From the NCBI GenBank assembly GCA_001910725.1, contig MJGA01000002.1, forward strand, positions 806,001 to 870,000: DNA of 64,000 bases, written 5' to 3'. Every line of letters begins with the position of its first letter. Position 1 is the stretch's first letter. Shown piece by piece: positions 33,320 to 45,414 of the stretch. The notes beneath the pieces are model-generated. The model did no database searches, had not been told where the DNA came from, and worked only from the letters and a program-made list of their open reading frames with translations. The DNA is from Phanerodontia chrysosporium (lineage: Eukaryota; Basidiomycota; Agaricomycetes; Polyporales; Phanerochaetaceae). The position numbers were made by a program, and so were the translations under genes.

Positions 33320-35334
33320 TTACCGCTCGCCGGGCAGTGCAGAAGCCATCCGCATATGCTGATCCCACAGGCTGTCCTCCTGCCACTGGATTTGCTTGTC
33401 CCTCGTCAATGCGAGTACCTGTCCGGCAGCATGCTTGGCGCCTCCGTGCTCCTCCAGCTCCTCAACCTCGCGCGCCATGACGTTCAACCACGCACGTGCT
33501 ATGGCGACTTGGTCGTTCTCCAGGACAGGCAGTCGGAACGCCCAGAGCGAGCGGTCGGTAGCGTGAGTCACATATCCTGTGCGATGCGCAGTGATTTGTG
33601 AGTCTTGGCCAAGGTGACACTGTTGGCACGCACCGTGTGGCTGTCGCATCTGCTCCGGTGTCCAGGCGATCTCGTAGCGCAGCACCGGGAAGCCTGCGTT
33701 GACGAGATCCCGTGCAAGGATGCGGACCGGACAGTGGACCTGGGCCGTCGATGAGATCTCGCCAAATACCCTCATGAAGTCTGCCGGGGGCGACCCCTCC
33801 GGTATCGTCCGCCATAGCTTCATGACCTTGTCGACGAAATCTTTGGGATAGTACCGGTGTAAGTTGCTCTTTACTTCCTCCATGCTGTGTATGTCGCCAT
33901 GCGCAATGGAATAAAGGTACCACTCTTCGGTGAGGTCTCCGACGACGATGCTGCGCACACCTCTCGCCTTGAGAGCTCGGGCAAACTGTCCGCTACGCTG
34001 CCATTCCATGGGGCCAGGACTTGTTGCGAGCCAGTCTCCGTCTAGACAACCGCGGAACGTGCCATTCTCGGGACCGGTCTCGTCCGTCTCTATGACACGG
34101 GTTATGGTCGAAGCGGGTACGACGGCAGGATCGCTGAGTTTGGCGAGGGCATCGGGGGCAGTCGGGTCAATGCCGACGGCGCGGCATAGCGCATGGAACT
34201 GGGGTCGCAGGCTCGCAGGATCTTTCGGGGGTAAGCTGATACGAAGTATCAGGTGGGGTGCTTTGGATACGAAGCGGAGTAGACGAACATCATTGCATTT
34301 GATTGCAGTACAGCGCTGCGGAACGGCGAGACTTCGCCTTCAGGTAGGCGCGAGACATGGTGGAGAAGCTGGTGAACGGAGTGGGCACCAGCAGATAGAC
34401 CGGACAACTGAATGTCCGTTGGATCGCCTGTGGATGTAGTGAGTGTTTTTGTCTTGCGTGCAAGACGACCAATCGCTGACCTCCGAATGACGCTATGTTT
34501 TCCTTGATCCATTGCATAGCAAGCCATTGGTCCTTGAAACCGAAATTGCCTGCGATCTTCGGCTCATCGCAGGCAAGGAATCCGAAAGCCGAGAGCCTGT
34601 ACCCTATGTTAATCCATACTTCCGAACGCTCTGCGGCGACGTATTGTGCTTGTCCGCTCAATCCGTGGGGCGACCCAAACTGGAGAAAGCTGATAGAATA
34701 ATGCAGATGAGACAGAGGTCCTCGCACAACATGGTGTGATACCGCACCCGCCGTGGATGTAGACCTTCACTGGGAAGTTCTTCTGCGCAGGAAAGGATGG
34801 TGGAGTGACGATATTGACGAATAGGCTGTATCATGCTAAGCGTGCTACCGCGCTAACACGAGCCAGATGGTCTTACGGGTTCTCGCTAGGCTTTCCCAGT
34901 CCGACTTTATCCTCAAAAGGAACCCCTGTTGACTGGTTTTAGCGGAATGTTGCTTCGGTGCTGGAGGACGATTTTACCCGCAGCTTGACCATCGTTGTTG
35001 GGCTGGGCACAGTCTGTTCACTAGGTCAGCTGAGATGACAATGCAAACACTATCTGGCTCTTACACGAGGCCTCGTATATGTAGTCCTTGTCTTTGTAAC
35101 GATAATCCGTAGGGAGCGGCTCAGGATCTTGGAATCTGCGGGGAGGCAGCGCGTACGGAACCTCTGCTCGCCATTGTCATCATCACGAACAGAAGCAGGC
35201 CGAAGTCACGACTTACCTAGAAACGCTGCTGCACCATTCGCTGCCCGTCCGCCTCGTACAGGACCGAAACGCGTCTCGACAGTCACTGGACTGCTTGTCT
35301 TCACGAGCTCCTCTTGCAAGTGCACGCGCGCCAT
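33320..35334 (-). CDS. Type-B carboxylesterase (alpha/beta hydrolase)
   Basis: A predicted esterase/lipase-like enzyme of about 530 residues in about nine exons. Start MARVHLQEELVKTSSPVTVE with TRFGPVRGGRAANGAAAFL has no signal peptide, so an intracellular enzyme is likely. Further exons: EVPYALPPRRFQDPEPLPTD, YCAQPNNDGQAAG, VPFEDKVGLGKPSENP, and PLFVNIVTPPSFPAQKNFPV with KVYIHGG (oxyanion region). Then FLQFGSPHGLSGQAQYVAAE, INIGYRLSAFGFLACDEPK, and the nucleophile elbow DIQLSGLSAGAHSVHQ. The elbow is G-L-S-A-G instead of the common G-E-S-A-G; the Ser is kept. The C-terminal part (DALAKLSDPAVVPASTITRV, MEWQRSGQFARALKARGVRS, then HATDRSLWAFRLPVLENDQV) has the likely catalytic His in the HATD block. 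One 57-base intron near 33590-33650 is in frame. No frame breaks. Confidence 0.88.
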
Positions 35335-36649
35335 CCTGCAGGCCGTCAGCGATGGTGGTTGAGGTGAGAGCCAGATATTCGCAGGGAGAGTGTCCTCGGG
35401 TATGGCATTCCGACACTCGTCTCATCGCACAAGACTTCGAGACTGTGGTCATGAGAATCGACGACACGCGTCAGTTGTTGCCGGCCCGGATAGACGCGCT
35501 TTGGGCTCCGCTGATGCCAGAGCAGCCTCCGAAGGCGGTGAGATGCGTCGGAGTCTGCCTGATCACAGCTCGAAACTCCGCGACACGTGGGCAGCCTCGT
35601 TTCGCAGTTGGGCGTGTTTCCTTCTAGCACTCACTCTCGCCACGCACGACGCCCTTGCGGCTGGCATTTGCGAGACTCCACTCCCACCTGCTGGTGTAGT
35701 CTTTATTATATCCGAAGACCCCATCGAGGCGAGGATGAAGCTATGCATAGCAGCCTATGAAGTCGGAGAGCTGAGTTTCCTCTCCTATCCTCCTCTGTTG
35801 CCTATCGACATTGTGCGTCCTTCGTGGATGCCGAGGGGATCACTCTCGCAGGGGGTCCCTTGCTGTTGCTGCAACGGCGGCACTTGGATACCTGTGCGCT
35901 CGTCAGTCTAGGTGCGAACCTTCCGGGCAGAGGTTCGCGGACAACAATATGTGACACGGGCATCCACTCACGGCCACAGGATAATGAGGTTGCGTCGAAG
36001 TCAGGTGGTTTGTCCACCGGGCAACCTGTCCAGGTTGTTGCACAGGGTCAATGGCGCCTGCCGGTCACCGTGGCTCTATGAGGACATGACAAAGCCATGA
36101 GTCTCACAGCTGTGAGGGACGTTCTGCCCGGAAATACTGTGGATGCCATCCACAGCACCCCAAGTCCAACGCTTCCGATGCGGCTCAATGCACGAGGGCG
36201 GCAGGCAGGTTTGGTTAGGATGCTCGCTCTTCGGCTAATTTCTTGCATTTCCTGTGGAAGATGCAGAATTTTTGGAACCCCCATCTCCTTCGAGGAGACA
36301 GATACGGCATGTTTACACCCGCCCATGAAGCGGCACATTTTAGAGACGCGGTCACGGTACGGCGCATCCTTGCACTTAATATAGTACCATTCATCGCCTG
36401 TACTTACATCGCCTACCCTTAATATCTGTCGAGCTTACGACCGCAGTACGCAATTGATAGGCACATTGGCGACCCTTAGAAGGTATGATCAGTTCCTTAC
36501 CACTGCCTTGACTGCGACATCAAGGGTTGCAGGCGTTCCTGCTTTGACCGTAGTGCGCCTGCGGGGTAGAGCAAGTATAAGTATGGGTGCGAAATTGAAC
36601 ATGATCATTGTCAAGCCGTTCAAGCTTCGTGTTCGCATCACAACTCACC
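35335..36649. other. Intergenic, no gene seen
   Basis: About 1.3 kb between the carboxylesterase start (-) and the barrel-protein start (+). Frames of 60-170 codons are present, but they lack protein character and overlap on opposite strands. It should contain the divergent promoters. No fragment of the missing VPS3 CNH domain was found here. Confidence 0.45.
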
Positions 36650-37430
36650 ATGTCCAGACCAACTTTCGAGATCTTGAAGGCCGTAGCCACCGACGGCTAC
36701 CAGTGCCCTGACTGGACCGCAGTGAACGTGATAGGCATGCCATCTGGATGTCTTGGGTGAGTATTTTCCGATTCACGACTTTCTACCATCCACAGCTCAA
36801 TCATTGTGTAGGTACTGGCAGGGCCATGACGTCGAGGACCCGCAGTACATTTGGTTTGTCGTCGGTGAGCAGCTACCATCTCGCACCTTGCTGATCCTGC
36901 ACTTACGCCTCCACACTAGCATGGGAGTCGCTCGAGCACCATCGTGCGGTGATGGATGATACGGAACAATACCCACTTTGGACGGAGACTCTCAGCAAGA
37001 TGGTCAAGAAGGTCGTCTTTGTGTACCATGTCCAGCACTCGGACGACTTCCTCACGGGGCTCGACGCCCCGATCACCGAGTTCGTTGTCTGCACTGTGGA
37101 TGACAATGTGGAACGCGACCAGTTCCAGGATACCCTTGTGAAGCTCCTCGAGCAGCTCCAACAGGAGGTTCCGAAGAGCGAGTTCTGCTACGGCGGCTGG
37201 GGGCCGGTCGTCGAGGACAACAGAAAGTTCATGGTCGGACACGGCTGGAAGAGCCTCGAGGTGAGCATGCGTCCGCTACTTTATCTGAATCTTACTCACT
37301 TATACCATGCATAGAGCTGCCAAGGCGTACTAGCAATGCGCCGGTGTTTGCCACGCATGTTAGCGCGCTACGACAAATAGGGATCGCGGAGGTCAAGTTT
37401 GCAAAGCTGATTAGATACCCTTGCTCGTGA
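36650..37430 (+). CDS. Dimeric alpha/beta-barrel (ABM/EthD-like) protein
   Basis: A small protein of about 205 residues in four exons, predicted to hold two ferredoxin-like ABM repeats. Exons read MSRPTFEILKAVATDGYQCP ending SGCLG, then YWQGHDVEDPQYIWFVV, then AWESLEHHRAVMDDTEQYPL. After MVKKVVFVYHVQ and APITEFVVCTVDDN the second repeat has CYGGWGPVVEDNRKF and MVGHGWKSLE. The last exon appears to use the acceptor one AG downstream of the first available one, giving LPRRTSNAPVFATHVSALRQ and EVKFAKLIRYPCS before the stop at 37428-37430. The W-E-S/W-K-S-L-E pattern with flanking His is typical of ABM proteins. Substrate unknown; many are monooxygenase-like or stress proteins. Confidence 0.75.
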
Positions 37431-37742
37431 GAATCGCAGCATAGACTAGCGAACTCGCTGCTTGGAATGTTCAGAAGACGTGTTTGCAGCTCTGAGTGCT
37501 GAGTGTCAGGATATGCTTACGTAAACGGCGGAGGTCGGGATTGATGGGATGATGCGCTGCGGCGCTTATTCAATTGACGGAGAGAGGCGCTATCTCGCCA
37601 ACATCCGCCAGCTTGACACGCGCAGCCATCTCCCAGCTCAAGACGGAGTCGACGGCGTGTTCTATCCTCTGCTAGCCATTCTTCTTGTGCTCAAACTAGG
37701 CTTCTTTACTCTCTTGCTCTCGGCGCGCGAGGCCCGAGGCAA

Positions 37743-40448
37743 ATGAACTCGAGAACATCGTCATTACCGCGCTCCAATGTGCTTGTCCTGGGATCCAACT
37801 CTGTGCACTGTCTTTCGTCGCCGACGTTTCTAGCGCAAGCCGATGCGCTGCTAGACAGGCATTGGCTTGAGGAGGCTGTAGAGCTTGCGGACCGGCAGCT
37901 GAAGCGGCTGCAGGCGAGGGTGTCCGTCGGTCAGGACGAGGTGCGTGGCACACCTCTCTCGCAGGGCCGCCCACTCACACTTCCTACCGCGGCGCCTGCG
38001 CAGGCAGACGAGCTGCGGTACGTGTACCAGCGGCTCGGCTTCCAGTGCCTCGCGGAGACGCTCTTCGACGACGCGGGGCGGCACCTCTTCACGGGGCACC
38101 TCGACCCGCGCGTGCTCCTCCGGTACTACCCGCACCTCTGCGGCACGCTCCTGGGCGCCGACGAGACCGCAGACGTCTTTGCGGGCGTTGTGCCGCACAT
38201 GCCGCCCGAGGCGAGCGTCGACGACATCAGTGAGTGCCCCGCTCCCTCACCCGTTGCCCCCTGCCCCCGCGCGCCGCACCCCTCCCGTTCCGTTAGCATG
38301 CAGCATCCCATTCTCATGCGTGCGCCTGCCCTTTCTTTTTGTTCTTCTGCCCCCGCTCCCCGCTGTGCCCGCGCCCGGGGTCCGTGTCGCCGGTGCGCGC
38401 CCGCCGCCCGCTTGACGCTCCTCCCGCGCGCATACGTCGGGGCTGATCGCAGTTCGCACGAACCTAGTCAGGAACTACTCGCCCCACCTCGCGCCGAACA
38501 CGAGCACTGCGCCGCCCGCGGTCGAGCTCCGCGCGGTGCTGAATGTCGCCGCCGCGGACATGCTCAAGGTCTTCCTGCGCAAGTGGCGCGCGAAGCGCAG
38601 AGACGAGGTGCGGGACCGGCGCGTCAACGAGGTGTGTGCGGTGTTGTTTTGTCGTGGGATATGGGCGTGGGAGAGACGCTGAACGCGCGATAGGTGGTGG
38701 ACACGGTTCTTGGGAGGTTGTACACCGAATCTGGTGAGACGACGGACCTGCTTGCCCTCATCGACGGCCCGAACGACATCGTTCTGCCCGAGCTCGAGGA
38801 CGTGCTGATCAAGAATAGCCGCTATGACGCACTGTGCCGGCTGTACAAGAACAGAGGGGAGGAGACGAAGCTTTTAGATGCTTGGTCAAAGTAAGTGGCT
38901 GATCTCTCGTCTGCGGACTGATGCTGAAGCAAGCCCCACAGACTCGTTACCGGCGAGTGGATTGATCTGGATGTGCATGACCCATTGGCCAGTATATTTG
39001 CGTTCTTGAACGAGAAACGAGACAAGGCCCTCGCTCAGCAGTGGGGTATCTGGCTGTTGAAGTACGACCAGGATCAAGCAATGCGGGTCCGTTTGTCCTC
39101 GGATATCCGTGTTCTTAACATACGCTGACTTCACGCACGAAAGCTTTTGCTCACGGTCGGCCTGGGTAAGCGCACGAAAGGTGGCGCAGAAGAGTCTGCG
39201 CTGCTTCGCCGGATACAGGAGTCAGACCCTGCAGCTGCAACACAATTTCTCGAGAACCTCGTTCTTAACAGACGAAACGTCGTTCGTATTTCTCGGATGT
39301 GGACGACGATGGAAGACTGAATGTTGGCTGACAGGATCCCGATTGGCACAATCAACTCGCGAATGTCTACGTCGACCAGCTGCTGTCGTGTTTCGAGGAT
39401 GAGTCTACGTCGAAGCTTTGGCGCGCGAAAGGTACGGTAACCTTGAACTGTCTTTATCATCGACTCAGACTCTCTTTGCAGCTGCATCGTACATGTCTGG
39501 CAAGGTCGATGTCCCGTTCCTATCATACTTTGCTTCGACAACTCCAGACTCGGAGTCGAAGCGGACACGGCTACGAACAGCGCTGTTCCTCCAGGGATCC
39601 AAACTTTATGATCCGGAGCCCATAAGACACAGGTTAGAGCGACACGAGCAGAAAAAGGTCCTTAGCCTCGAGGTCGCCATTGTGCTCGGAAAGGTGAGAG
39701 TAGCACTACAGTCAGTTTGCGATAGCTGTCGCTGAATCGAGATCAGCTTGGCCTTCACCGAGAAGCACTGAGCACGCTTGTGCTGGACCTGCATGATTCG
39801 GCGTCGGCCGAGATCTACTGCACGTTGGGCGGCGCGTTGTCTCGCCGAAGGCGGCGCACTCGCTCGGGGAGCGGTTCCAGCTGCAGGCATGGTCGTCGCT
39901 GATCACGCCGCTGCCGCTGGCGAACAAGGCGACGCCGCTGGAGCGCGAGAAGACGGTGGACGACGGGCTGAAAAAGGAGCTGACGGAGATCCTGCTCGGG
40001 GTGTACATGAGCGGCGGGTGCGTGCACACGGCGACAGTGCGGAGCATTTGGTGAACTAACGCGCGAGCGCAGGGAGGGCATGGCGGAGCGCGCGGCGCAG
40101 CTGCTGAACGCGCAGGCGGTGAACCTGGAGGTCGAGGACGTGCTGCGGACGGTGCCGGGCGAGTGGCCGCTGCAGGTGCTCTCGTCGTTCCTCGCGCGCT
40201 CGTTCCGGCGCACGCTGCACGCGCGCCACGAGGGCATGCTCGTCAAGGCCGTCGCGGCGAGCGAGAACCTTGCGGTCGCGGAGCGTACGTGGCGTGTCCT
40301 GCGCGAGGAGGGCGCGGTGATTGAGGAGCCGGTCGACAGCGAGGGGGAGGGCGATGGCGAGAAGGGCGCGGACGGTTTCGACGAGAAGGCCGTGTTGGGA
40401 CGTGGCCCGCCGGATGCGCAGCGGCCTGTGGTGGACGACCTGACTTGA
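37743..40448 (+). CDS. VPS3/TGFBRAP1-like CORVET subunit, 5'-truncated (CNH domain absent)
   Basis: This reads as the C-terminal two thirds of a Vps39/Vps3/TGFBRAP1 family tethering protein acting with Rab5 in endosome fusion. The first readable residues, NVLVLGSNSVHCLSSPTFLA, are the end of the CNH propeller. Then come QADALLDRHWLEEAVELADR, RYVYQRLGFQCLAETLFDDA with GHLDPRVLLRYYPHL (VPS39 domain 1), NLVRNYSPHLAPNTSTAPPA, and the CLH-like repeats KNSRYDALCRLYKNRGEETK, WGIWLLKYDQDQAM, GGAEESALLRRIQE. The VPS39 domain 2 block EQKKVLSLEVAIVLGKLGLH, then LDLHDSASAEIYCTLGG, is clear. One frame break near 39834-39836 is repaired by one extra G (GGAVVSPKAAHSLGERFQLQ). The gene ends DAQRPVVDDLT. No exon encoding the roughly 350-residue CNH domain exists upstream, where a complete unrelated gene (36650-37430) lies. 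The start at 37743 is therefore only the first in-frame ATG. A rearrangement or misassembly is likely. Confidence 0.8.
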
Positions 40449-41131
40449 GTGCTGTTGGAAGGTCCGTGGATGGATCGGATGGTGGCTGCTGTGTTTGTGC
40501 GCTAATTTGGATATATCTCGTGCAGAGAGACGCGCTCGGCGACGGCAGCGGACCGGCCGAGATGTTGACATGAGGGACTGATGGTGATTGCGCGTCGTCG
40601 GGGTGGCGCGCGATCCTCGCGGACCGTGTCCTGTCTGGGCAATGACACGTCCGCGATGCCTTGCCCCAGCGAGCTTCACTGACTTACCGCACGGTCAGCC
40701 TGGTGAGTGCCCGTCTGCGACCCCGTGCGCTGCTGCACCTCAAGCAGAGATTCATTTTGCACGCGGTTGTGCCACCTCGCGCGGCCGCGCAGGAGGAGAC
40801 CAATGGTCGGGGGCGTGCCACGCGCGGCCGGGAGCGTGCCAAGGGTCCATGCACCGAGCGCCGCAGGGATCTGGCAGTGCCTGGCATGGGCGATCTTCCC
40901 CGTCCCGACTCTCACACAGAGTTCGCTTCGCGTGCCGCGTGGAGCAGTGCGCGCCAGAACGGGCATGCGCAATACTTCGAAGCCGCGCCCTGTTCTGCGT
41001 CTCGCGTGCGCCGGAGGGCACGCCTGCATATATGCGCGGCCTGCCCCTGCTCCCCCAACACCCGGCGCGTCCCCTGCACGGCTTCCCCCTCTCCTTGTTC
41101 CCATCGCCCACGTCTTTCTTGCCCAGCAACG
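40449..41131. promoter_or_regulatory. Intergenic region, promoter of the MFS gene
   Basis: About 680 bases. No gene is seen. A TATA-like CATATATG lies at 41027-41034, about 100 bases before the MFS ATG, followed by a C/T-rich leader, which is typical for a fungal core promoter. Confidence 0.5.
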
Positions 41132-43323
41132 ATGGACGACAAGGATAGCAGCAGCCCTTCCTTGCCGGACAAGTACTCCCCTCCGACGATGTTGCGCTCG
41201 AGGCCCACGAGCTTGTCTCCACAAGGAGCAATGTCTGGTGGAAGCTCGACCTGTATATCCTCCCGGTCGTGACAATCATATTCTTTCTTCAATTTCTGGT
41301 GAGCCACCTCGATATATGCGTGGGGCTGCGCGTAGTTTAATGACAGAAACCCCAGGACAAGGGCAGCATTGGAAATGCGCGCGTAGCTGGGTTGCAGAAA
41401 GAGCTGGGGATGACCAATAACCAAGTAAGCATACCCGTCGATCTGTCCTCAGTGCACAGCTTGACGGGGGTGTGCAGTACAGTATAGCTTTAACAGTCCA
41501 ATACATGTGAGCGTTGTCCAGCTGTTCTCGTGACCACCCTCACCGCTAGCTGGCAGTCCTTATGTTTTAATTGAACTCCCAACGAACTTGGTGCTCAAGG
41601 TATGGGGACTGCTAATTATGCCATTCATACCGATTGACAGCGGTCGTGTAGCGCGTTGGTGCCAATATCCTCCTTCCAGGCATGGTTGTGCTGTGGGGCA
41701 CGGTGACAACACTGCAGGGTAAGTCATCCTATCGACTGCTGACTCCTTGGCACGACTTCTAAACCACAACTGTCAGGCCTCGTCACCTCTTATTCCGGTC
41801 TTGTCGCGTGCCGGTTCTTTATTGGTCTCTTTGAAGGCGAGTATATGCGCTCCTTTGGCCCAATGTGTGATGCTGATACCTTGCGCAGGTGGCCTGCTTC
41901 CAGGCATGGCACTGTACCTCTCTTCGTTCTATCCGCGGTTAAAGTTACAGTTGCGGTGGGTTTGCATCACTTGCCACGCATATGCGACCTCCATGACTTA
42001 TTTTCTCCAGAATCTCCGTCTTCTTTGCCGCAGCATCACTCGCAGGTATGTGGCTGGAGAGACATGTCCTGGCGCCCAGCTGATATCATGCACTGCAGGC
42101 GCCTTCTCCGGTCTCCTGGCCGCTGCCATCGTGAACATGGAAGGCGTCGGGGGAAAGCACGGCTGGTCGTGGATCTTCATCTTGGTGAGAACATCTGCTC
42201 GTCGGAACCCGGCACATCAAGCTCATCTCCTTGGCCATCAGGAAGGGCTCGCCACTGTGCTCTTCGGGGTCGCATCCTTTTGGCTCCTGCCTCGCACTCC
42301 CCAGATGGCGCCCTTCCTCACCTCCGAGGACAAGCAGTACATAGCCGAGGCACTGCGGCAAGACGGCGTCGTTGCGGCGAACGCTGCCGAGGACAACTTC
42401 AACTGGCGCCACGTCGTCGAGACGCTCAAGAAGCCGAACATGCTCCTCATGATGGTCGCCGGCTTCTTCAACGGTATGCATCACGTCTGTCAAGAGTTTT
42501 TTCAAGGTTGTTAATTTTGACGGTTAATTGCAGGAACGACGTTGTCTGGTCTTGCATAGTACGCCGTGATTTATTACGCCTCGTCCGCCACTGTGCTGAT
42601 TTATGCGTCCAGCTTCACGCCGACCATCGTCTCTGAGCTGGGCTACGTGAACAACCGGGCCCAGCTCATGAGCGTGCCTCCGTTTGCAGTCTCCTTCGTC
42701 CGTGAGTGCAGCTCCCCCTGCTTGCCCAAGCATTCGCTGAACCGAAACCGCCGCAGTCTCCATCGTAACCTCCTTCCTGTCCGATGCGTACGGCCGGCGC
42801 GGGCTCACGCTCGCCTTCTTCGCCGCCGTGAGCATCGCCGGCTTTGCGACGTTCCTCGGTGCGCCCGCCTCCCTCCACCTCCGCGGATCCCCCGCTCATT
42901 TGACCCCCAAAACGTACACACAGGCTCGACGCACGACGGCGTGCGCTACGGCAGCCTGTTCCTGCTGCTCCCGGGGACGTACGCCGCCGCGCCGCCGCTC
43001 GCGGCGTGGGTCGCGAACAACGCCGCGCCGCACACGCGCCGCGCGACCGCGCTCGCGGCGCTCACCGTCGTCACGAACGCGGGCGCGATCCTCAGCACGT
43101 GGCTCCTCGGCGCGCTCTCGCCCGCGCCGCGCTACACGACGCGAGCGCGGTCCTCCTCGCGTTCCAGGTCGGCATCCTCCTCTGTGCGGCCGCGAACGTC
43201 GCGTACCTGGCGATGCGGAACGCCCACAACCGCGCGGAGCGCGCGCGCCTCGCCGGCGACCGTGCGCGCGAGCCCGTGGGGCGTGTCGGCGACGAGAGTG
43301 CGTGGTTCGAATTCAAGCTGTAG
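41132..43323 (+). CDS. MFS transporter, allantoate permease / anion:cation symporter type
   Basis: A twelve-helix plasma-membrane permease of about 500 residues; Dal5-type relatives import allantoate, nicotinate or other anions. The acidic N-terminus MDDKDSSSPSLPDKYS precedes DVALEAHELVSTRSNVWWKL with DLYILPVVTIIFFLQFL (helix 1) and DKGSIGNARVAGLQKELGM, the family marker. Later exons: IPYVLIELPTNLVLK, RVGANILLPGMVVLWGTVTT, GLVACRFFIGLFEG, GLLPGMALYLSSFYPR, AGAFSGLLAAAIV, GLATVLFGVASFWLLPRTP, HVVETLKKPNMLLMMVAGFF, YGRRGLTLAFFAAVSIAGFA, LLLPGTYAAAPPLAAWVANN. The loop-2 motif is weak, as usual in this subfamily. Two frame breaks, at the C run 41178-41181 and near 43137, are each repaired by one base. 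The intron at 41837-41888 appears to start with GC instead of GT. Confidence 0.85.
41837..41888 (+). other. Candidate GC-AG intron in the MFS gene
   Basis: The exon ends in GAAG and the intron starts GCGAGT and ends GCGCAG. Removing it joins FEG to GLLPGM in the frame expected for the family. A GT a few bases further on gives the wrong frame. Confidence 0.65.
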
Positions 43324-44045
43324 TCCGGGACGGCGGGCCTGTGCTGGGTTTCTGTGGGCTCGATGTACTTCTACGCTGTCGTTCCTTTTTCTTTACTATC
43401 GTCCAGTGTTTTTTTGTGATGTGGAAATACGTGTACATGCGCTCGGTCTGCCCATGTCGATAATCAGTCAATCGTTACTTTTTGGGGAAGCTTGGGGATC
43501 GTAAACGTGACTGCCCCAACAACGTCCTGGATGGTAGGTGTGTGACTCAGAGCTGAGTATATGACTTCGTCTCGAATCGCAGTCGAATCGTGCTGGCACT
43601 GACGGACCGCGGCTGTGGGCCCGTGGAGAGGCCCTTCGTATGCTAGAGTTGTAGTCAAGCCCTCCGCTACGGTCTTGAGTCGGCTATCCGCTAGCACTCT
43701 AGAAGCACAGGCATTGAACTAAATTATACTTGTCCCTGGTTCGAGATAGACATGGCCCGAGCCATCAGGCACCCCAGGGACGACTGACGGAGTGGTTCAA
43801 GTCACGACATCACGCGGAAGACTGCGCAGCGACGACAATATTAACAGCTTCGAGGCATCGTATTGTAAGAGTACGCGGTAGCCTCGGGTAATAAATTATA
43901 TACATACTGTGGGAGCATTAGCGGCAGAGCCGGGATTATACGCCAGAGCGGCGAAACAGTACTATTCTGATTAGTCGACTAGTAAGGCGTGTGAGTCTGC
44001 AGCGCGGCTGCGCCTCTAGTATTGGGGAAGGGAGAATCCACGGTT
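43324..44045. other. Intergenic, no gene seen
   Basis: About 720 bases between the convergent 3' ends of the MFS and UbiA genes. Nothing beyond presumed 3' UTRs is recognised. Confidence 0.45.
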
Positions 44046-45320
44046 TCAAGCGGTGGCGGATAGCGCACGCCAGTAGTCGACGAGCATGCCGGACCAGATG
44101 ATGAGCCCCGTGAGGCCGTTCGCCTGCGAAACCAAGTCAGCGTCGGCATTCGGCCTTTCGCGGCGAGAAAAATCAAGCCGCAGACGGAGACTCACGTTGA
44201 ACTTGCGCCCGCCGTCGGCCGGCACGTCGGGCGTCCAGCTCGCAAACTGCCAGGCAAAGTGCAGCGCCGCGCCGCCGCAGGAGAGCACGAAGTACGGCGC
44301 GCCCTGCGCGTTCGCGGCGCCCGCGGCGGCGAGGAGCGCGAGGAACGCGAGCGTGAAGCCGCCGAGGATGGGCGCACGTATGCGCCGAAGAGGAGCGCGG
44401 TCGACTTGACGCCTGCGTGCACGTCGTCGTCGCGGTCCTGGCACGCGTAGATCGTGTCGTAGACGATCGTCCAGCTGTGTGCGTTCGTCAATGGGGTGGG
44501 GGTGGGGAGGGGAAGGGCGCGGCGTACCAGACGGTGCCGAGAAGGAAGGTCCAGACGACAGTGTGTGGGACATCATCTGTGACGGCAAGCCAGGCGACTG
44601 GGTAGCCCCAGTTCATCGCGAAGCCTGATTGCCATCGCCCGTTAGCATTGTGAGGAGGTGTTGCTACTCAAGACTGACCTAGCCAGGCCTGAGGCCAGTA
44701 TGTCCAACGCTTCATGAGGGGTAAAGCGCATGAAAGGGGAAGATGCCAATGAGAGCGACGAGTGCACTTTGTATGATGTCAGATGAATGGGATGCGGACA
44801 AAGAAGTTGACGCTTACGCAGTTTGGTTGACAAGGAAGAGCATGGCCACGGTAGGAATCATAAGAACGAGCAGTAGAACCCAGGCCTCAAGGACGGTGAC
44901 TACGCCAGATGGTAGAGGCCGTGATCTTGTGCGTTCTGCGAAACTCATGAGCAGGCACTTTGGCATACCGAGGCGAGTACTGACCGACTAATTTATCAAA
45001 CTCGATGTCGCAGATATCGTTCAGGACGCACGCCGCGCTATGCATGAGTGTGCTGCCGACGCCATATGCAAGCAGCTGCATGGCGAGGTCGTGTGGCGGA
45101 GTGCTGAGAGTGTAGCCAGCCATCGTCAGGCCCCACGCTAGAAGAGGTTCAGCAACTGAAAGCCAAAAGACGTGCAAGGCAGCCTACCACAGGGCCAGAA
45201 CATCAGCGTGTTACCCAGAATGGGTTTATGCAAGCGCATAAGCTCCCAGTAGCCACGCAGCCGAGACTTGGTTGGGGCAGGGCCACCAAGGAGAGCGTGG
45301 TGTGCGGCAGACTTGGTCAT
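44046..45320 (-). CDS. UbiA-family prenyltransferase (4-hydroxybenzoate polyprenyltransferase-like)
   Basis: An integral-membrane aromatic prenyltransferase of about 320 residues in seven or so exons. It starts [20 protein letters not shown], then [20 protein letters not shown]. Both Asp-rich substrate motifs are intact: [14 protein letters not shown] and [13 protein letters not shown]. Other exons give [99 protein letters not shown], ending [17 protein letters not shown]. One frame break near 44385 is repaired by a single base (LFG to RIRAPILGG). No mitochondrial presequence is obvious, so it could be either COQ2 of ubiquinone synthesis or a meroterpenoid-type UbiA enzyme; the LMFWPCAWGLTMA start fits the latter as well. 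A TATA-like box lies at 45407-45414. Confidence 0.85.
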
Positions 45321-45406
45321 GGCTCGGAAGCGGGTAGGTCGGGGAGCTAGAACTCGGGAAGCAGGAGAAGCAGAAGACTTGCTGGCCTTCTAGCGCAGCC
45401 CCTGGG

Positions 45407-45414
45407 TTTATATA
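45407..45414 (-). promoter_or_regulatory. TATA-like box of the UbiA gene
   Basis: On the minus strand this reads TATATAAA, 87 bases before the ATG at 45320. Confidence 0.5.
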
